Below, piece by piece: positions 37,571-45,862 of a stretch of DNA of 64,000 nucleotides. This DNA is from JAHEFT01 sp963700705 (GTDB lineage: Bacteria > Pseudomonadota > Gammaproteobacteria > Xanthomonadales > SZUA-36), in the NCBI GenBank assembly GCA_963700705.1, contig CAVOYQ010000007.1, forward strand, positions 124,001-188,000, read 5' to 3'. Position 1 is the first letter of the stretch; the number at the start of each line of letters is the position of its first letter. The translations under genes and the position numbers were made by a program. The notes beneath the pieces are model-generated. The model was not told the origin of the DNA and ran no database searches. It was given only the letters and a program-made list of their open reading frames with translations.

Positions 37571-38780
37571 TTATACGCGTTCGATTATGGTCGCGGTTCC
37601 CATGCCACCGCCGATGCAGAGCGTAACGAGCCCGGTTGACAGGTCACGGCGCTCCATCTCGTCGAGCAGCGTCCCGAGCACCATCGCGCCGGTTGCGCCC
37701 AGCGGGTGGCCCATGGCAATGGCCCCGCCATTGACGTTGATCCGGTCGTGCGGAATGTCGAGCAGCTTCATGTACAGCAGCACCACCGATGCGAAGGCCT
37801 CGTTCAGCTCATAAAGATCGATGTCCGATGCATCCATTCCTGCCAGCTTCAGGGCTTTCAGGGAGGCCGGCGCCGGGCCGGTCAGCATGATGGTGGGTTC
37901 GCTGCCGATGGAGGCAAAAGAGCGAATGCGGGCGCGTGGCTTCAGCCCCATTTTTTTGCCTGCGTCCTTGCTGCCGACCAGCACGACTGCTGCGCCATCG
38001 ACAATGCCGCTGGAATTGCCGGCCGTGTGCACGTGCTGAATGGATTCAACCTCGGGGTACTTCTGGATAGCCACGTCATCGAAACCGGCCTGGTCGCCCA
38101 TCATGGCGAAGGCCGGATTCAGCTTGCCGAGGCTCTCCAGGCTGGCATCGCCGCGAACGGTTTCATCGTGATCCAGTACGACGTCTCCAACATGGTCCCT
38201 GATCGGAACGACTGACCCGCTGAAATAGCCCTGCTCCCAGGCATGCGCGGCGCGCTGCTGGCTGGCGACAGCATAAGAATCGACATCCGTGCGGGAAAAA
38301 CCGTGCAGGGTCGCGATCAGGTCGGCGCCGATGCCCTGGGGTGCAAAGTAACTGCGGTAGGCCGTCTGCGGATCGATGGCCATGGCGCCGCCATCTGATC
38401 CCATCGGCACCCGCGACATGCATTCAACGCCCCCGCCGATGGCCGCCTGGGACATGCCGCTCATCACCTGCGAGGCAGCTGAATTGACCGCCTCCAGCGC
38501 AGAGGAACAGAAACGGTTGATCTGCTTACCCGGAACGCTTTCCGCGTAGTTGGCGATGATTGCCGCCGGCGCGTGCAATATTGGCGCCCTGTTCCCCCAC
38601 CGGCGTAACACAGCCGAGGATCACATCATCGAGCATCGATGTATCCAGTTCGTTGCGATCACGCAATGCGCATAAAACCTGCGTGGTCAGGTTGATCGGC
38701 GTAATCGGATTGAGGCTGCCGCCCTGCTTTCCGCGCCCCCGGGGGGACCGGACGTGGTCGTAGATGAATGCTTCGGTCAT
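37571..38780 (-). CDS. Acetyl-CoA acyltransferase (thiolase; one frameshift)
   Basis: Thiolase releasing acetyl-CoA. The N-terminal frame (from ATG 38780, MTEAFIYDHVRSPRGRG) breaks after GEQGANIARA; the next frame goes on AAIIANYAESVPGKQ. Catalytic residues are in the second part: NRFCSSALE (acyl Cys), GGAIAMGHPLGATGA (His) and VTLCIGGGMG (second Cys). A one-base loss within 38562-38574 accounts for the break; restored length is about 402 residues. Its ATG overlaps the TetR stop as ATGA. Confidence 0.93.
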
Positions 38781-39434
38781 GGTTTTTCCTCTGTAACTGT
38801 GGTGCTCAACAGCCGCACCAGGTTGTTTTTGAAATCTTCGTAAGCCGCCGCCAGGGCAAAATCGGGGCTGACCAGCCACTGGCTGTTTATACCGATCAGC
38901 GCGCCGTAATACTGTTCCGCGATCCGCCTTGCGTTGATGCCGGGCTGAATTTCTCCAAGGGCCTGGCCGCCGGTGATCCAGGCCGAGACCGACTCACGCT
39001 GGATCCGCATGAATTCGGCAACGTTCGGTTTGAATTCGGAGGAGGGGTCCATGGCGGCTCCCCACAGGATGTTCTGCGCACGGATGTATTCCGGATGCCG
39101 GAGGGCATGGGCCAGGTGCGCGTCGATGGCGGTGGTAATGGCCTTGAGGCCGGTTTTGCCGGCCAGTTGCCGGGTGAGTTCGTCGTTCCAGGCGGCTGAT
39201 ACGCGTTTCAGAACCTGGCGGAACAGGCCGGCCTTCGATCCGAAGTGGTGGGTCGCAAGCCCGCGGCTGTAGCCTGCGGTCTCACCGATGGCGGCCAGTG
39301 TGGTGCCCGGACACCCACGGTATTGAGCAAGCCGATGGCGGCTTCGATCATGCTGGAATGCGCCAATGCGGTGCGCTCAGCCTGTGTGCGGGGCGTTTCC
39401 TGGGATTGTCGTTGGTCTGGGAGATTTGCGCCAT
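38777..39434 (-). CDS. TetR family regulator of the beta-oxidation operon (probably two frameshifts)
   Basis: The N-terminal helix-turn-helix is spread over frames: TQAERTALAHSSMIEAAIGLLN, then in another frame TTLAAIGETAGYSRGLATHHFG, leading to the ligand domain (MDPSSEFKPNVAEF). A missing G at 39306-39308 joins these. ATG 39434 (MAQISQTNDNPRKRP) also reads into TQAER if one C is missing near 39400, and lies just after a palindromic operator, so I prefer it over ATG 39489, which would put the operator inside the gene. It probably represses its own operon and is relieved by an acyl-CoA. Confidence 0.72.
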
Positions 39435-39439
39435 CAACA

Positions 39440-39468
39440 ATAAACTTGTTAGTGACAAGCAAGTTTAT
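39440..39468. promoter_or_regulatory. Palindromic operator upstream of tetR
   Basis: ATAAACTTG and CAAGTTTAT form perfect 9-base arms separated by 11 bases, with an inner CTTGT/ACAAG pair. Size, symmetry and position next to a TetR start codon fit an autoregulatory TetR operator. Confidence 0.65.
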
Positions 39469-39489
39469 CAGTCCCGGTAAGGATGTCAA

Positions 39490-39727
39490 TATGGGCGAAC
39501 TTTATCGTGGGAGCCGGCCATGCCGGCGATGAGCACTCCGAACCCGGTGAGGAACCGGGTACCTGCTGCCGGGACACACGCGCTTAACGGCATTCCGGGG
39601 GCACTCATTCGCCTGCGGCGAAACCGCTCCCCCTGCATTGCCTGCGCTCAAGCATCTGCTCGCTTTGGCACTGTTGCCGACAACACTGGTTTCACCTAAT
39701 CGCGGATGAATCCGCTCCTACATGGCC
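39490..39727. other. Non-coding spacer with two REP-like palindromes
   Basis: No gene is visible. 39507-39531 is a second REP subtype (GTGGGAGCCGGC, CAT, GCCGGCGATGA), and 39700-39721 is a standard unit of the main REP family directly after the DUF3501 stop codon. The sequence between contains several short GC-rich inverted repeats without a clear function. Confidence 0.6.
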
Positions 39728-40309
39728 TTAATCGAGATCCTGGAGTAATGCTTCGCGGGTTTCCGTGGAAACTTCTGTCGTGTAGGCGTAGCCCGCGTGG
39801 TCGGTTCCGAAGGTCAGGCCGGCGCCGCCGCGCAGGGCGGCGATCATTTCGCGGGTCAGTTCGAACCGCATGAAGTGAACCGCGGAGGTCTTCTCATCGG
39901 TGGAGCGTTCGAGATCTTCGTTCGATATGGCGAGCACCTTGAACTGGCCTTCTACCTGCAGCCAAACCAGGTGCTCGATCCCGACCAACTGCGCCAGCCT
40001 TGCGCGGCGCACTTCCACATCGTCGAATTCCAGCATCGCCGTGCACTTGAGATTATGGCCGTCAGGAATGAGCGGATTGTAGGCGCTGAGTTCGTCTTCG
40101 ATGCCGGCGGCTTCGAAAATTTTCTCGATGCGCAGCATTTCCTGGACCTGGTACTGAATGGTCAGGCGGTCCTCAAAATATAGTGACAGGTTCGGGCCGA
40201 CATTGACCCGACGGTTTTTCTTGTGCTCCAGGACCCGGGCCCTGAAGGCGGAGCGCTGCTCCGAGTATTGCTCCAGGCTGAGCAGGTCTTCGCGTTTCAA
40301 TTTCTTCAT
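39728..40309 (-). CDS. DUF3501 family protein
   Basis: A 193-residue soluble protein with the DUF3501 pattern: N-terminal KKLKREDLLSLEQYS, VNVGPNLSLYFEDRLTIQYQ in the middle, and LTREMIAALRGGAGLTFG before the C-terminus. Biochemical function is unknown. It repeatedly occurs beside a CCG-domain iron-sulfur protein and rubrerythrin, as here. A REP pair lies between it and the iron-sulfur gene, and another REP follows its stop. Confidence 0.88.
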   Translation of the reverse strand: MKKLKREDLLSLEQYSEQRSAFRARVLEHKKNRRVNVGPNLSLYFEDRLTIQYQVQEMLRIEKIFEAAGIEDELSAYNPLIPDGHNLKCTAMLEFDDVEVRRARLAQLVGIEHLVWLQVEGQFKVLAISNEDLERSTDEKTSAVHFMRFELTREMIAALRGGAGLTFGTDHAGYAYTTEVSTETREALLQDLD

Positions 40310-40320
40310 GATTAATTCCT

Positions 40321-40383
40321 GTGGGGGCGGATTTATCCGCGATCATTGAAACCCCGGGTTATCGCGGATGAATCCGCTCCTAC
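40321..40383. repeat. REP pair (BIME) between DUF3501 and Fe-S genes
   Basis: Two head-to-head REP units at 40321-40342 (with a GTGGGGGC variant start) and 40362-40383, separated by 19 bases, inside what is probably one transcript. Confidence 0.85.
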
Positions 40384-40384
40384 A

Positions 40385-41710
40385 TCAAATGCCGTAGGCC
40401 TTGCGCAGCAAGGACAGGGGGTTTCGTTCCCGGTGTTTCAAATCCAGGTTGTTCGCGATCTGGTCGGCCGCCATCGGGCAGTCTGAAACCAGGTAATCCG
40501 GTTCCATTTTCCTGGCCCGGTTGATCACGGGCTGCGCAATTTTCTGGGACTTTTCATAGGTCCCGGCGCGCACGCCGTACGTTCCGTCGTGTCCCGAGCA
40601 ACGTTCGATCATTTCAACCTCGGTTCCTGGCACCAGGGCGAGGATATCCCGTGTCTTCGGGCCGATGTTCTGGACCCGTTGATGGCAGGGTACCTGCCAG
40701 ACGACCTTGCCCAGCGGCTGTTTGAAATCGGTATTCAGAAGACCGGCCTTGTGCCGGTGAACCAGGTATTCGAACGGGTCGAAAATCGCCTTCTTCACCT
40801 TCTGCACATCGGGATCATCCGGGTACATCAGCGGCAGTTCCTGTTTGAACATCAGCACGCAGGACGGAATCCCGGCCACGATGTCCCAGCCTTCGTCAAC
40901 CAGGCGCGCCAGTTCCGGGATGTTGGTCCGGCGGTACTTGTCCACGGTATCCAGGTCTCCCTGCTCCAGCTTGGGCATGCCGCAGCATTGCTCCTTTTCG
41001 GTGAGCCGCACGGGTATGCCGTTGTGCTCAAAAACCCGGATCAGGTCCTGGCCGATATCCGGCGTGTTCACATTGCAGTAACAGGTTGCGAACAAGACCA
41101 CTTTGCCGGAGGTCGGACCGGCTGGTTTCACTTCCACCCCGGCGGGCTTGCGGCCCTTGTCGCGCCGGCGCAGGGTTTTCGAGTGAAACTCGGGCAGATG
41201 GGCGTCCGGGTGCAGGTCCATGACTTTTTCCATCACCTTGCGCACGCCCTTGTTCCGGTTGCTGGCGTTAATCAGGCTGCCGACAACCGGTAAACTGCCG
41301 ATGCTGCCCTGGATCCGGGTATTGCTGATCAATTTGTGGCTGAGTTTGCGTTCACCCTTTTTGAACTGCACGGCTTTCGCGCGAAGCATCACGTGCGGGA
41401 AGTCCAGGTTCCACTCATGCGGGGGTACGTACGGGCACTTGGTCTGGTAGCAGAGGTCGCACATGTAGCACTGGTCGACGACTTTCCAGTAATCCTCTTT
41501 CGCGACGCCATCCACCTCGAACGTGTCGGACCCGTCAACCAGGTCGAACAGCGTGGGATAAGCATCGCACAGCGACACGCAGCGGCGGCAGCCGTGACAG
41601 ATTTCGAAGATCCGCTCCATCTCTGCGAGGAGCTTTTCCTCGTTGTAGAATTCGGGGTTCGTCCAATCTAGTGCGTGGCGTGTTGGGGCCTCGAGACTTC
41701 CTTCCCGCAT
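40385..41710 (-). CDS. CCG-domain iron-sulfur protein (HdrD/GlpC-like)
   Basis: A 441-residue iron-sulfur oxidoreductase. Two ferredoxin-type sites, CHGCRRCVSLCDAYP and CYMCDLCYQTKCPY, lie in the N-terminal 110 residues. The C-terminal half carries cysteine-rich CCG repeats: ATCYCN ... EKEQCCGMPK and VPCHQRV ... IERCSGHDG, the second altered from CCG to CSG. The architecture resembles GlpC and the HdrD heterodisulfide reductase subunit. With rubrerythrin and DUF3501 it forms a conserved trio whose joint role, probably peroxide or oxygen-stress electron transfer, is inferred. Confidence 0.88.
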   Translation of the reverse strand: MREGSLEAPTRHALDWTNPEFYNEEKLLAEMERIFEICHGCRRCVSLCDAYPTLFDLVDGSDTFEVDGVAKEDYWKVVDQCYMCDLCYQTKCPYVPPHEWNLDFPHVMLRAKAVQFKKGERKLSHKLISNTRIQGSIGSLPVVGSLINASNRNKGVRKVMEKVMDLHPDAHLPEFHSKTLRRRDKGRKPAGVEVKPAGPTSGKVVLFATCYCNVNTPDIGQDLIRVFEHNGIPVRLTEKEQCCGMPKLEQGDLDTVDKYRRTNIPELARLVDEGWDIVAGIPSCVLMFKQELPLMYPDDPDVQKVKKAIFDPFEYLVHRHKAGLLNTDFKQPLGKVVWQVPCHQRVQNIGPKTRDILALVPGTEVEMIERCSGHDGTYGVRAGTYEKSQKIAQPVINRARKMEPDYLVSDCPMAADQIANNLDLKHRERNPLSLLRKAYGI

Positions 41711-41730
41711 GGTGGTACTCCAGAATCTAC

Positions 41731-41806
41731 GTAGGAGCGGATTTATCCGCGAAAAAAGGGTTCTTTATGCAAACCCGATTTAAATCGCGGATGAATCCGC
41801 TCCTAC
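41731..41806. repeat. REP pair (BIME) between Fe-S and rubrerythrin genes
   Basis: Head-to-head REP units at 41731-41752 and 41785-41806, separated by 32 bases. The second begins 8 bases after the rubrerythrin stop codon. Confidence 0.87.
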
Positions 41807-41813
41807 CGGGTGA

Positions 41814-42230
41814 TCAGTTCAGTTCATCCAGGGCTTTCTGGAAGCGGTTGGCGTGAGAACGCTCGGCCTTGGCCAGGGTCTCGAACCAGTCTGCAATTTC
41901 GTCAAAGCCTTCATCGCGCGCTGCGCGAGCCATGCCCGGGTACATATCGGTGTATTCGTGGGTCTCGCCGGCGATTGCCGCCTTGAGGTTATCAGCCGTC
42001 GGACCGATCGGAAGTCCGGTCGCCGGGTCACCGGCTTCTTCCAGGTATTCCAGGTGGCCGTGAGCATGGCCGGTCTCGCCTTCAGCGGTGGAACGGAATA
42101 CCGCAGATACGTCGTTGTAACCCTCTACATCGGCGCGTTGTGCGAAATACAGGTAGCGACGGTTGGCCTGGGATTCGCCTGCAAAAGCGTCTTTGAGGTT
42201 CTGTTCGGTTTTACTGCCTTTGAGTGACAT
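41814..42230 (-). CDS. Rubrerythrin without rubredoxin domain
   Basis: A 138-residue ferritin-like diiron protein. Carboxylate/His ligands are seen in AFAGESQANRRYLYF, STAEGETGHAHGHLE, AIAGETHEYTDMY and AKAERSHANRF. The usual C-terminal rubredoxin domain with two CxxC pairs is absent, so electrons must come from a separate protein; the adjacent Fe-S protein is the natural candidate. Role: peroxide reduction under oxidative stress. Preceded by a strong Shine-Dalgarno and a plausible sigma-70 promoter, it is the first gene of the trio. Confidence 0.93.
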   Translation of the reverse strand: MSLKGSKTEQNLKDAFAGESQANRRYLYFAQRADVEGYNDVSAVFRSTAEGETGHAHGHLEYLEEAGDPATGLPIGPTADNLKAAIAGETHEYTDMYPGMARAARDEGFDEIADWFETLAKAERSHANRFQKALDELN

Positions 42231-42240
42231 GGTGTTACTA

Positions 42241-42323
42241 CCTCCTTTGAATTGGGTACAGGAATTCGTGCCTCTAGAGAATAGCCCTCTAAACTTTATA
42301 GTTGAAATTGTATTTTCTGATAA
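42241..42323 (-). promoter_or_regulatory. Rubrerythrin promoter and Shine-Dalgarno
   Basis: Minus strand: TTATCA (-35, 42318-42323), 17-base spacer, TATAAA (-10, 42295-42300). AAAGGAGG (42241-42248) lies 10 bases before the ATG. The region is clearly AT-richer than its surroundings. Confidence 0.55.
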
Positions 42324-42493
42324 GGCTAATAGACAGGTTCAATGACCAAGGTCAGGTCTCGCGAAACGCGCACTGCCGGATCGCATCCGCCGGCGCACAC
42401 GCGGGTATTCGCGCCTTCTCTGGCTGCCCGGCAGGCTATATCATGAACAGGCATTACTGAACAGAAGCATTTGCGATACGGCGGGAAGATCCT

Positions 42494-43600
42494 GTGGGGC
42501 CACTCAGCGGCATCAAAATCATCGAGGTATCCGGAATGGGTCCAGGACCCTTCTGTGGCATGTTGCTGGCGGACATGGGGGCGATGTCGTGTGCGTGGAT
42601 CGCGAATCGAAGCCGGTTCTGGATCCCGCCACCGATTGCACGCGCCGCGGAAAGCGATCCATCGTGCTGGATCTCAAAGCGCCTGCTGATCGGGAAACCT
42701 TTTTGAACCTGGTCGAAAAAGCCGATGCATTGCTGGAAGGCTTCCGGCCGGGCGTAATGGAGAAGCTGGAACTTGGACCGGCCGAGTGCCTGGTCGCGCA
42801 ACCGCCGCCTGGTCTACGGGCGGATGACGGGGTGGGGGCAATTCGGACCGCTGGCACAGGCCGCCGGCCACGACATCAACTACATCTCGCTGACCGGGGT
42901 GCTGCATGCGATCGGGCGGGAAGGGGAAAAACCGGTCCCGCCGCTGAACCTGGTGGGCGATTTTGGCGGAGGCGCCATGTTGCTGGCCCTGGGAATGGTC
43001 AGCGCCCTGCTGGAAACCCGGAAATCAGGAGAGGGCCAGGTAGTCGATGCGGCGATGACCGACGGCTCGGCCCTGCTGATGGCCTTGTTTTACTCACTCA
43101 ACGCCCAGGGCCAGTGGACCACCGAGCGCGGCTGCAACCTGCTCGATGGCGGCGCTCCCTTTTACGGCGTCTATGAGACCGGGGACGGCAAGTATATTTC
43201 CATCGGTGCGCTCGAACCGCAATTTTATGCGCTGTTAATAGACAAGCTGGGCCTCGATGGCGAGGAGTGGCCAAGCCGGCATGACCCCGGCAGTTGGCCG
43301 GAACTGGCCGCCAGGCTGGAACGGCTGTTCAAAACCCGTAGCCGGGACGAATGGTGTGAACTGCTGGAGGGGAGCGATGCCTGTTTTGCGCCGGTGCTGG
43401 ATTTTCGGGAAGCGCCAAATCATCCGCACAACCTGGCCAGGAGCAGTTACATCGAAGTGAACGGCTTGACACAGCCGGCGCCCGCGCCGAGATTCAGCAG
43501 GACCCCGTCTACAGTGAAGTTTCCACCCCGGGAGCCGGGGTCGGATATGCAGACGCTGTTGGATGACTGGGGCATTGCCCGGGAAGGCGCACAGCTTTGA
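42494..43600 (+). CDS. CaiB/BaiF family CoA transferase (two frameshifts)
   Basis: Class III CoA transferase of about 368 residues. Three frames are needed: MGPLSGIKIIEVSGMGPGPF to LLADMGA; then VDRESKPVLD, RGKRSIVLDLK and LLEGFRPGVMEKLELGP; then RLVYGRMTGWGQFGPLA to the end. A missing G near 42577-42583 and a surplus base near 42789-42796 restore one gene, with LLADMGADVV and GRMTGWGQ as in alpha-methylacyl-CoA racemase-like members. GTG start with a GGAAG ribosome site. Substrate unknown; a lipid or branched-acid CoA ester would fit the nearby beta-oxidation genes. Confidence 0.86.
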
Positions 43601-44262
43601 AAAACATCCGGAATCTGCTTTTCGATCTCGACGGCACACTGGTCGACAGTAGCCGGACCATCAGCATTTGTATCGATTACGCATTGGGTCAACTGGGAAT
43701 TTCATCTGCCGGGGATATTCCGGTCAGGTCGGTGATCGGCATGCCGTTGCTGGAAATATTCCGGACGCAGTGTGAAATGACGGATGAGCAGGCGGATTCA
43801 GCAGTCGCTCATTACCGCGAGCACTACGACCGCCTGGGCCAGGCCGGGTCGAAAGTGTACGACAGCATCCCGGAAGTGCTGTCAACATTACGGAACGAGG
43901 GGTTTCGCCTGTTTATCGCCACCGTCAAGCCGACTTCCGTTGCCGAGAAAGTGCTCCATGACCTGGGTTTAAGGCCTTTTTTTGACGGGGTTGCCGGAGC
44001 GTCCATGGGGCGTGAGCGACGCGACAAGGCCAGCATCATCGCACATGCGCTGCTCAGCTTTGACCTGGAGCCGGCGCAATGCCTGATGGTCGGGGACCGC
44101 GACCAGGACATCATCGGTGCGCGGGAAAACGGCCTGTCCTGCATTGCCGTGAGTTACGGCTTCGGGTCCAGGGACGAGCTGGATTCGGCTCAGCCCGCTC
44201 ACGTGGTAGGCCATTCCGTGGAAATCCTTTCGCTGCTGGTGAACCCATCCGGCGCAATGTAG
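43597..44262 (+). CDS. HAD hydrolase, phosphoglycolate phosphatase-like
   Basis: A 221-residue haloacid dehalogenase-type phosphatase. Motif I is FDLDGTLVDS at the N-terminus, motif II IATVKPTS, and motif IV VGDRDQDIIGARENG. The helical cap after motif I places it with Gph-like enzymes. The TTG start overlaps the CoA transferase stop (TTGA), so it is coupled to that gene. Substrate not determinable. Confidence 0.88.
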   Translation: MKNIRNLLFDLDGTLVDSSRTISICIDYALGQLGISSAGDIPVRSVIGMPLLEIFRTQCEMTDEQADSAVAHYREHYDRLGQAGSKVYDSIPEVLSTLRNEGFRLFIATVKPTSVAEKVLHDLGLRPFFDGVAGASMGRERRDKASIIAHALLSFDLEPAQCLMVGDRDQDIIGARENGLSCIAVSYGFGSRDELDSAQPAHVVGHSVEILSLLVNPSGAM

Positions 44263-44295
44263 TCGAAACAGGCGCAAACCCCGGGAAAACATTCT

Positions 44296-44784
44296 ATGAA
44301 TTACAGGTATTTATCATTGGCCGTGTTTCTGTTGATGGTGGTCGCCGCGTCACTGGCCGGATCAGGTATCAACGCGGGTGAATGGTATTACGTGACGATG
44401 GAGCGGCCGGCCATCGCTCCGCCGGGCTGGCTTTACGCAGTGGTTTTTGCGCTGGTCTATGTATTCATGGCCCTGGCGGCCTGGAAGGTTTGGCTGACCC
44501 AGCATTATTCGCGCCTGGGGGCACTGGCCTGGTGGGTGTTGCTGTTGGTGTTGAACGTTGGCTGGTCGGTGCTTTTCTTTGGCTGGCACCGGCCGGGCTG
44601 GGCCCTGCCGGTGATCAGCCTGGCCGCCGGTTTCGCCATTTTTTGTGTCAAGGTCTTCCGGCCAGTGTCCCGGAAGGCCGCATGGCTGATGACACCCTAC
44701 CTCGCCTGGGTCGTTTTCCTGGGCGCGTTCAATCTCGCCGTGTGGACCGTCAACGGCGGGATTCTGAAACGGTTCATCAGTTAA
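44296..44784 (+). CDS. TspO/MBR family tryptophan-rich protein
   Basis: A 162-residue, five-helix membrane protein with the TspO pattern: ERPAIAPPGWLYAVVFALVY after helix 1, then WWVLLLVLNVGWSVLFFGWH. TspO proteins bind porphyrins and affect tetrapyrrole handling and stress responses. It lies 33 bases downstream of the HAD gene in the same direction. Confidence 0.92.
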   Translation: MNYRYLSLAVFLLMVVAASLAGSGINAGEWYYVTMERPAIAPPGWLYAVVFALVYVFMALAAWKVWLTQHYSRLGALAWWVLLLVLNVGWSVLFFGWHRPGWALPVISLAAGFAIFCVKVFRPVSRKAAWLMTPYLAWVVFLGAFNLAVWTVNGGILKRFIS

Positions 44785-44802
44785 AAAATTTCCGGTGATT
44801 CC

Positions 44803-45186
44803 TCAATCTTCAGGGTTGGTCAGGCAGAACACGTTCAGCTTGTTGCCGTCCAGGTCGCGGAAGTAACCGGCGTAAAACTGGTCTCCGCGCGGCCCGGCCG
44901 GGCCCTCATCCTTGCCACCCAGGGCTATCGCCTTGTCATAAACCTTGTGCACCAGCTCCTTCGAATCCACCGCCAGGGCCACCATCATGCCGTTTCCAAC
45001 CGTGGCCGGCTGGCCATCAAAAGGCCGGGTAACGGAAAGACCGGGTTTATCCGGCGCCACTGCCCAGGCGACAAAAACGTCCTCTACCTCCATGAAACGC
45101 CCGGCGCCCAGCAGGGCCAGTAATTCATCGTAAAAAGCCACGGCGCGTTCGAGGTTGTTGGTACCGATGGTGACATAACCAATCAT
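44803..45186 (-). CDS. VOC (glyoxalase/bleomycin resistance) family protein
   Basis: A 127-residue vicinal-oxygen-chelate fold protein. ATG 45186 gives MIGYVTIGTNNLERAVAFYD, the usual N-terminal beta-alpha-beta unit; KEGPAGPRGDQFYAGYFRDLDGNKLNVF-like residues (split here as FYAGYFRDLDGNKL) end the second unit. Two paired modules, probable metal site. No specific substrate can be named. The upstream ORF extension overlaps the NnrU gene and is not used. Confidence 0.85.
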   Translation of the reverse strand: MIGYVTIGTNNLERAVAFYDELLALLGAGRFMEVEDVFVAWAVAPDKPGLSVTRPFDGQPATVGNGMMVALAVDSKELVHKVYDKAIALGGKDEGPAGPRGDQFYAGYFRDLDGNKLNVFCLTNPED

Positions 45187-45223
45187 GAGGTTTCTCCTTG
45201 TGGAAAATCGTGTGAACAGGACA

Positions 45224-45787
45224 CTATGCAAACGGCGAGAAGCCGAACAGCCATTGGTGTGAAAATGCCACGACTGCATAGAAAAAGAGGCCGGCAATCA
45301 CCAGGGCAATGTCTTTTCTGACCGGGACAGGATCGGGCTTGACCCAGGCGCCGTCGCGGCGGTTCAGCAGCCCTATCTCGATGACCGCCCAGATCGCCAG
45401 GCCACCGAACAACACGATGGATCGGTTCTCACCGTTCGCGAGCAAATGCCCGATGCCCCAGATGATCAGGCCGGTCAGCTGGGGGTGGCGCAGGACACGT
45501 TTGAGGTTGGACGCGTGGTAGGGAGCAAGGAACAGGATGAATGCGACCATGACCAGCAGGGCGGTCACATGACGCCCCCACACCGGCGGCACATAGAGGT
45601 TTACCGGGATCGTGGCTTTCCAGCCGGAAATGACCAGGTAAAGGGCCAGCAACATGAAAAGCGCGAAAAGGCCCTTGTAGGGATTTTCACCGATTTTGGC
45701 GATCAGGTTTTTTCTGAAATCGACGGCGATCGCCGGGATCAGGTGCATGGCGCTCCAGAGAGAAACGCCCAGTACGAGTTTGATCAT
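45224..45787 (-). CDS. NnrU family membrane protein
   Basis: A 187-residue protein with about five or six transmembrane helices and the NnrU pattern (SLWSAMHLIPAI, YHASNLKRVLRHPQLTGLI). NnrU was first described near nitrite/nitric oxide reductase genes, and relatives occur widely; no denitrification genes are visible here. It is similar to isoprenylcysteine methyltransferase-like membrane proteins. Confidence 0.87.
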   Translation of the reverse strand: MIKLVLGVSLWSAMHLIPAIAVDFRKNLIAKIGENPYKGLFALFMLLALYLVISGWKATIPVNLYVPPVWGRHVTALLVMVAFILFLAPYHASNLKRVLRHPQLTGLIIWGIGHLLANGENRSIVLFGGLAIWAVIEIGLLNRRDGAWVKPDPVPVRKDIALVIAGLFFYAVVAFSHQWLFGFSPFA

Positions 45788-45862
45788 GACAACTCCCTGC
45801 TGTTGCGGTGATGTTTTGAGTGTAAAGCCTAATGCGCGGAAAAGGTATCCGTATCGCCCGGC

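Noticed and set aside
45187..45297. N-terminal extension of the VOC protein
   Set aside because: It overlaps the NnrU gene and is not family-like; ATG 45186 gives the canonical fold start.
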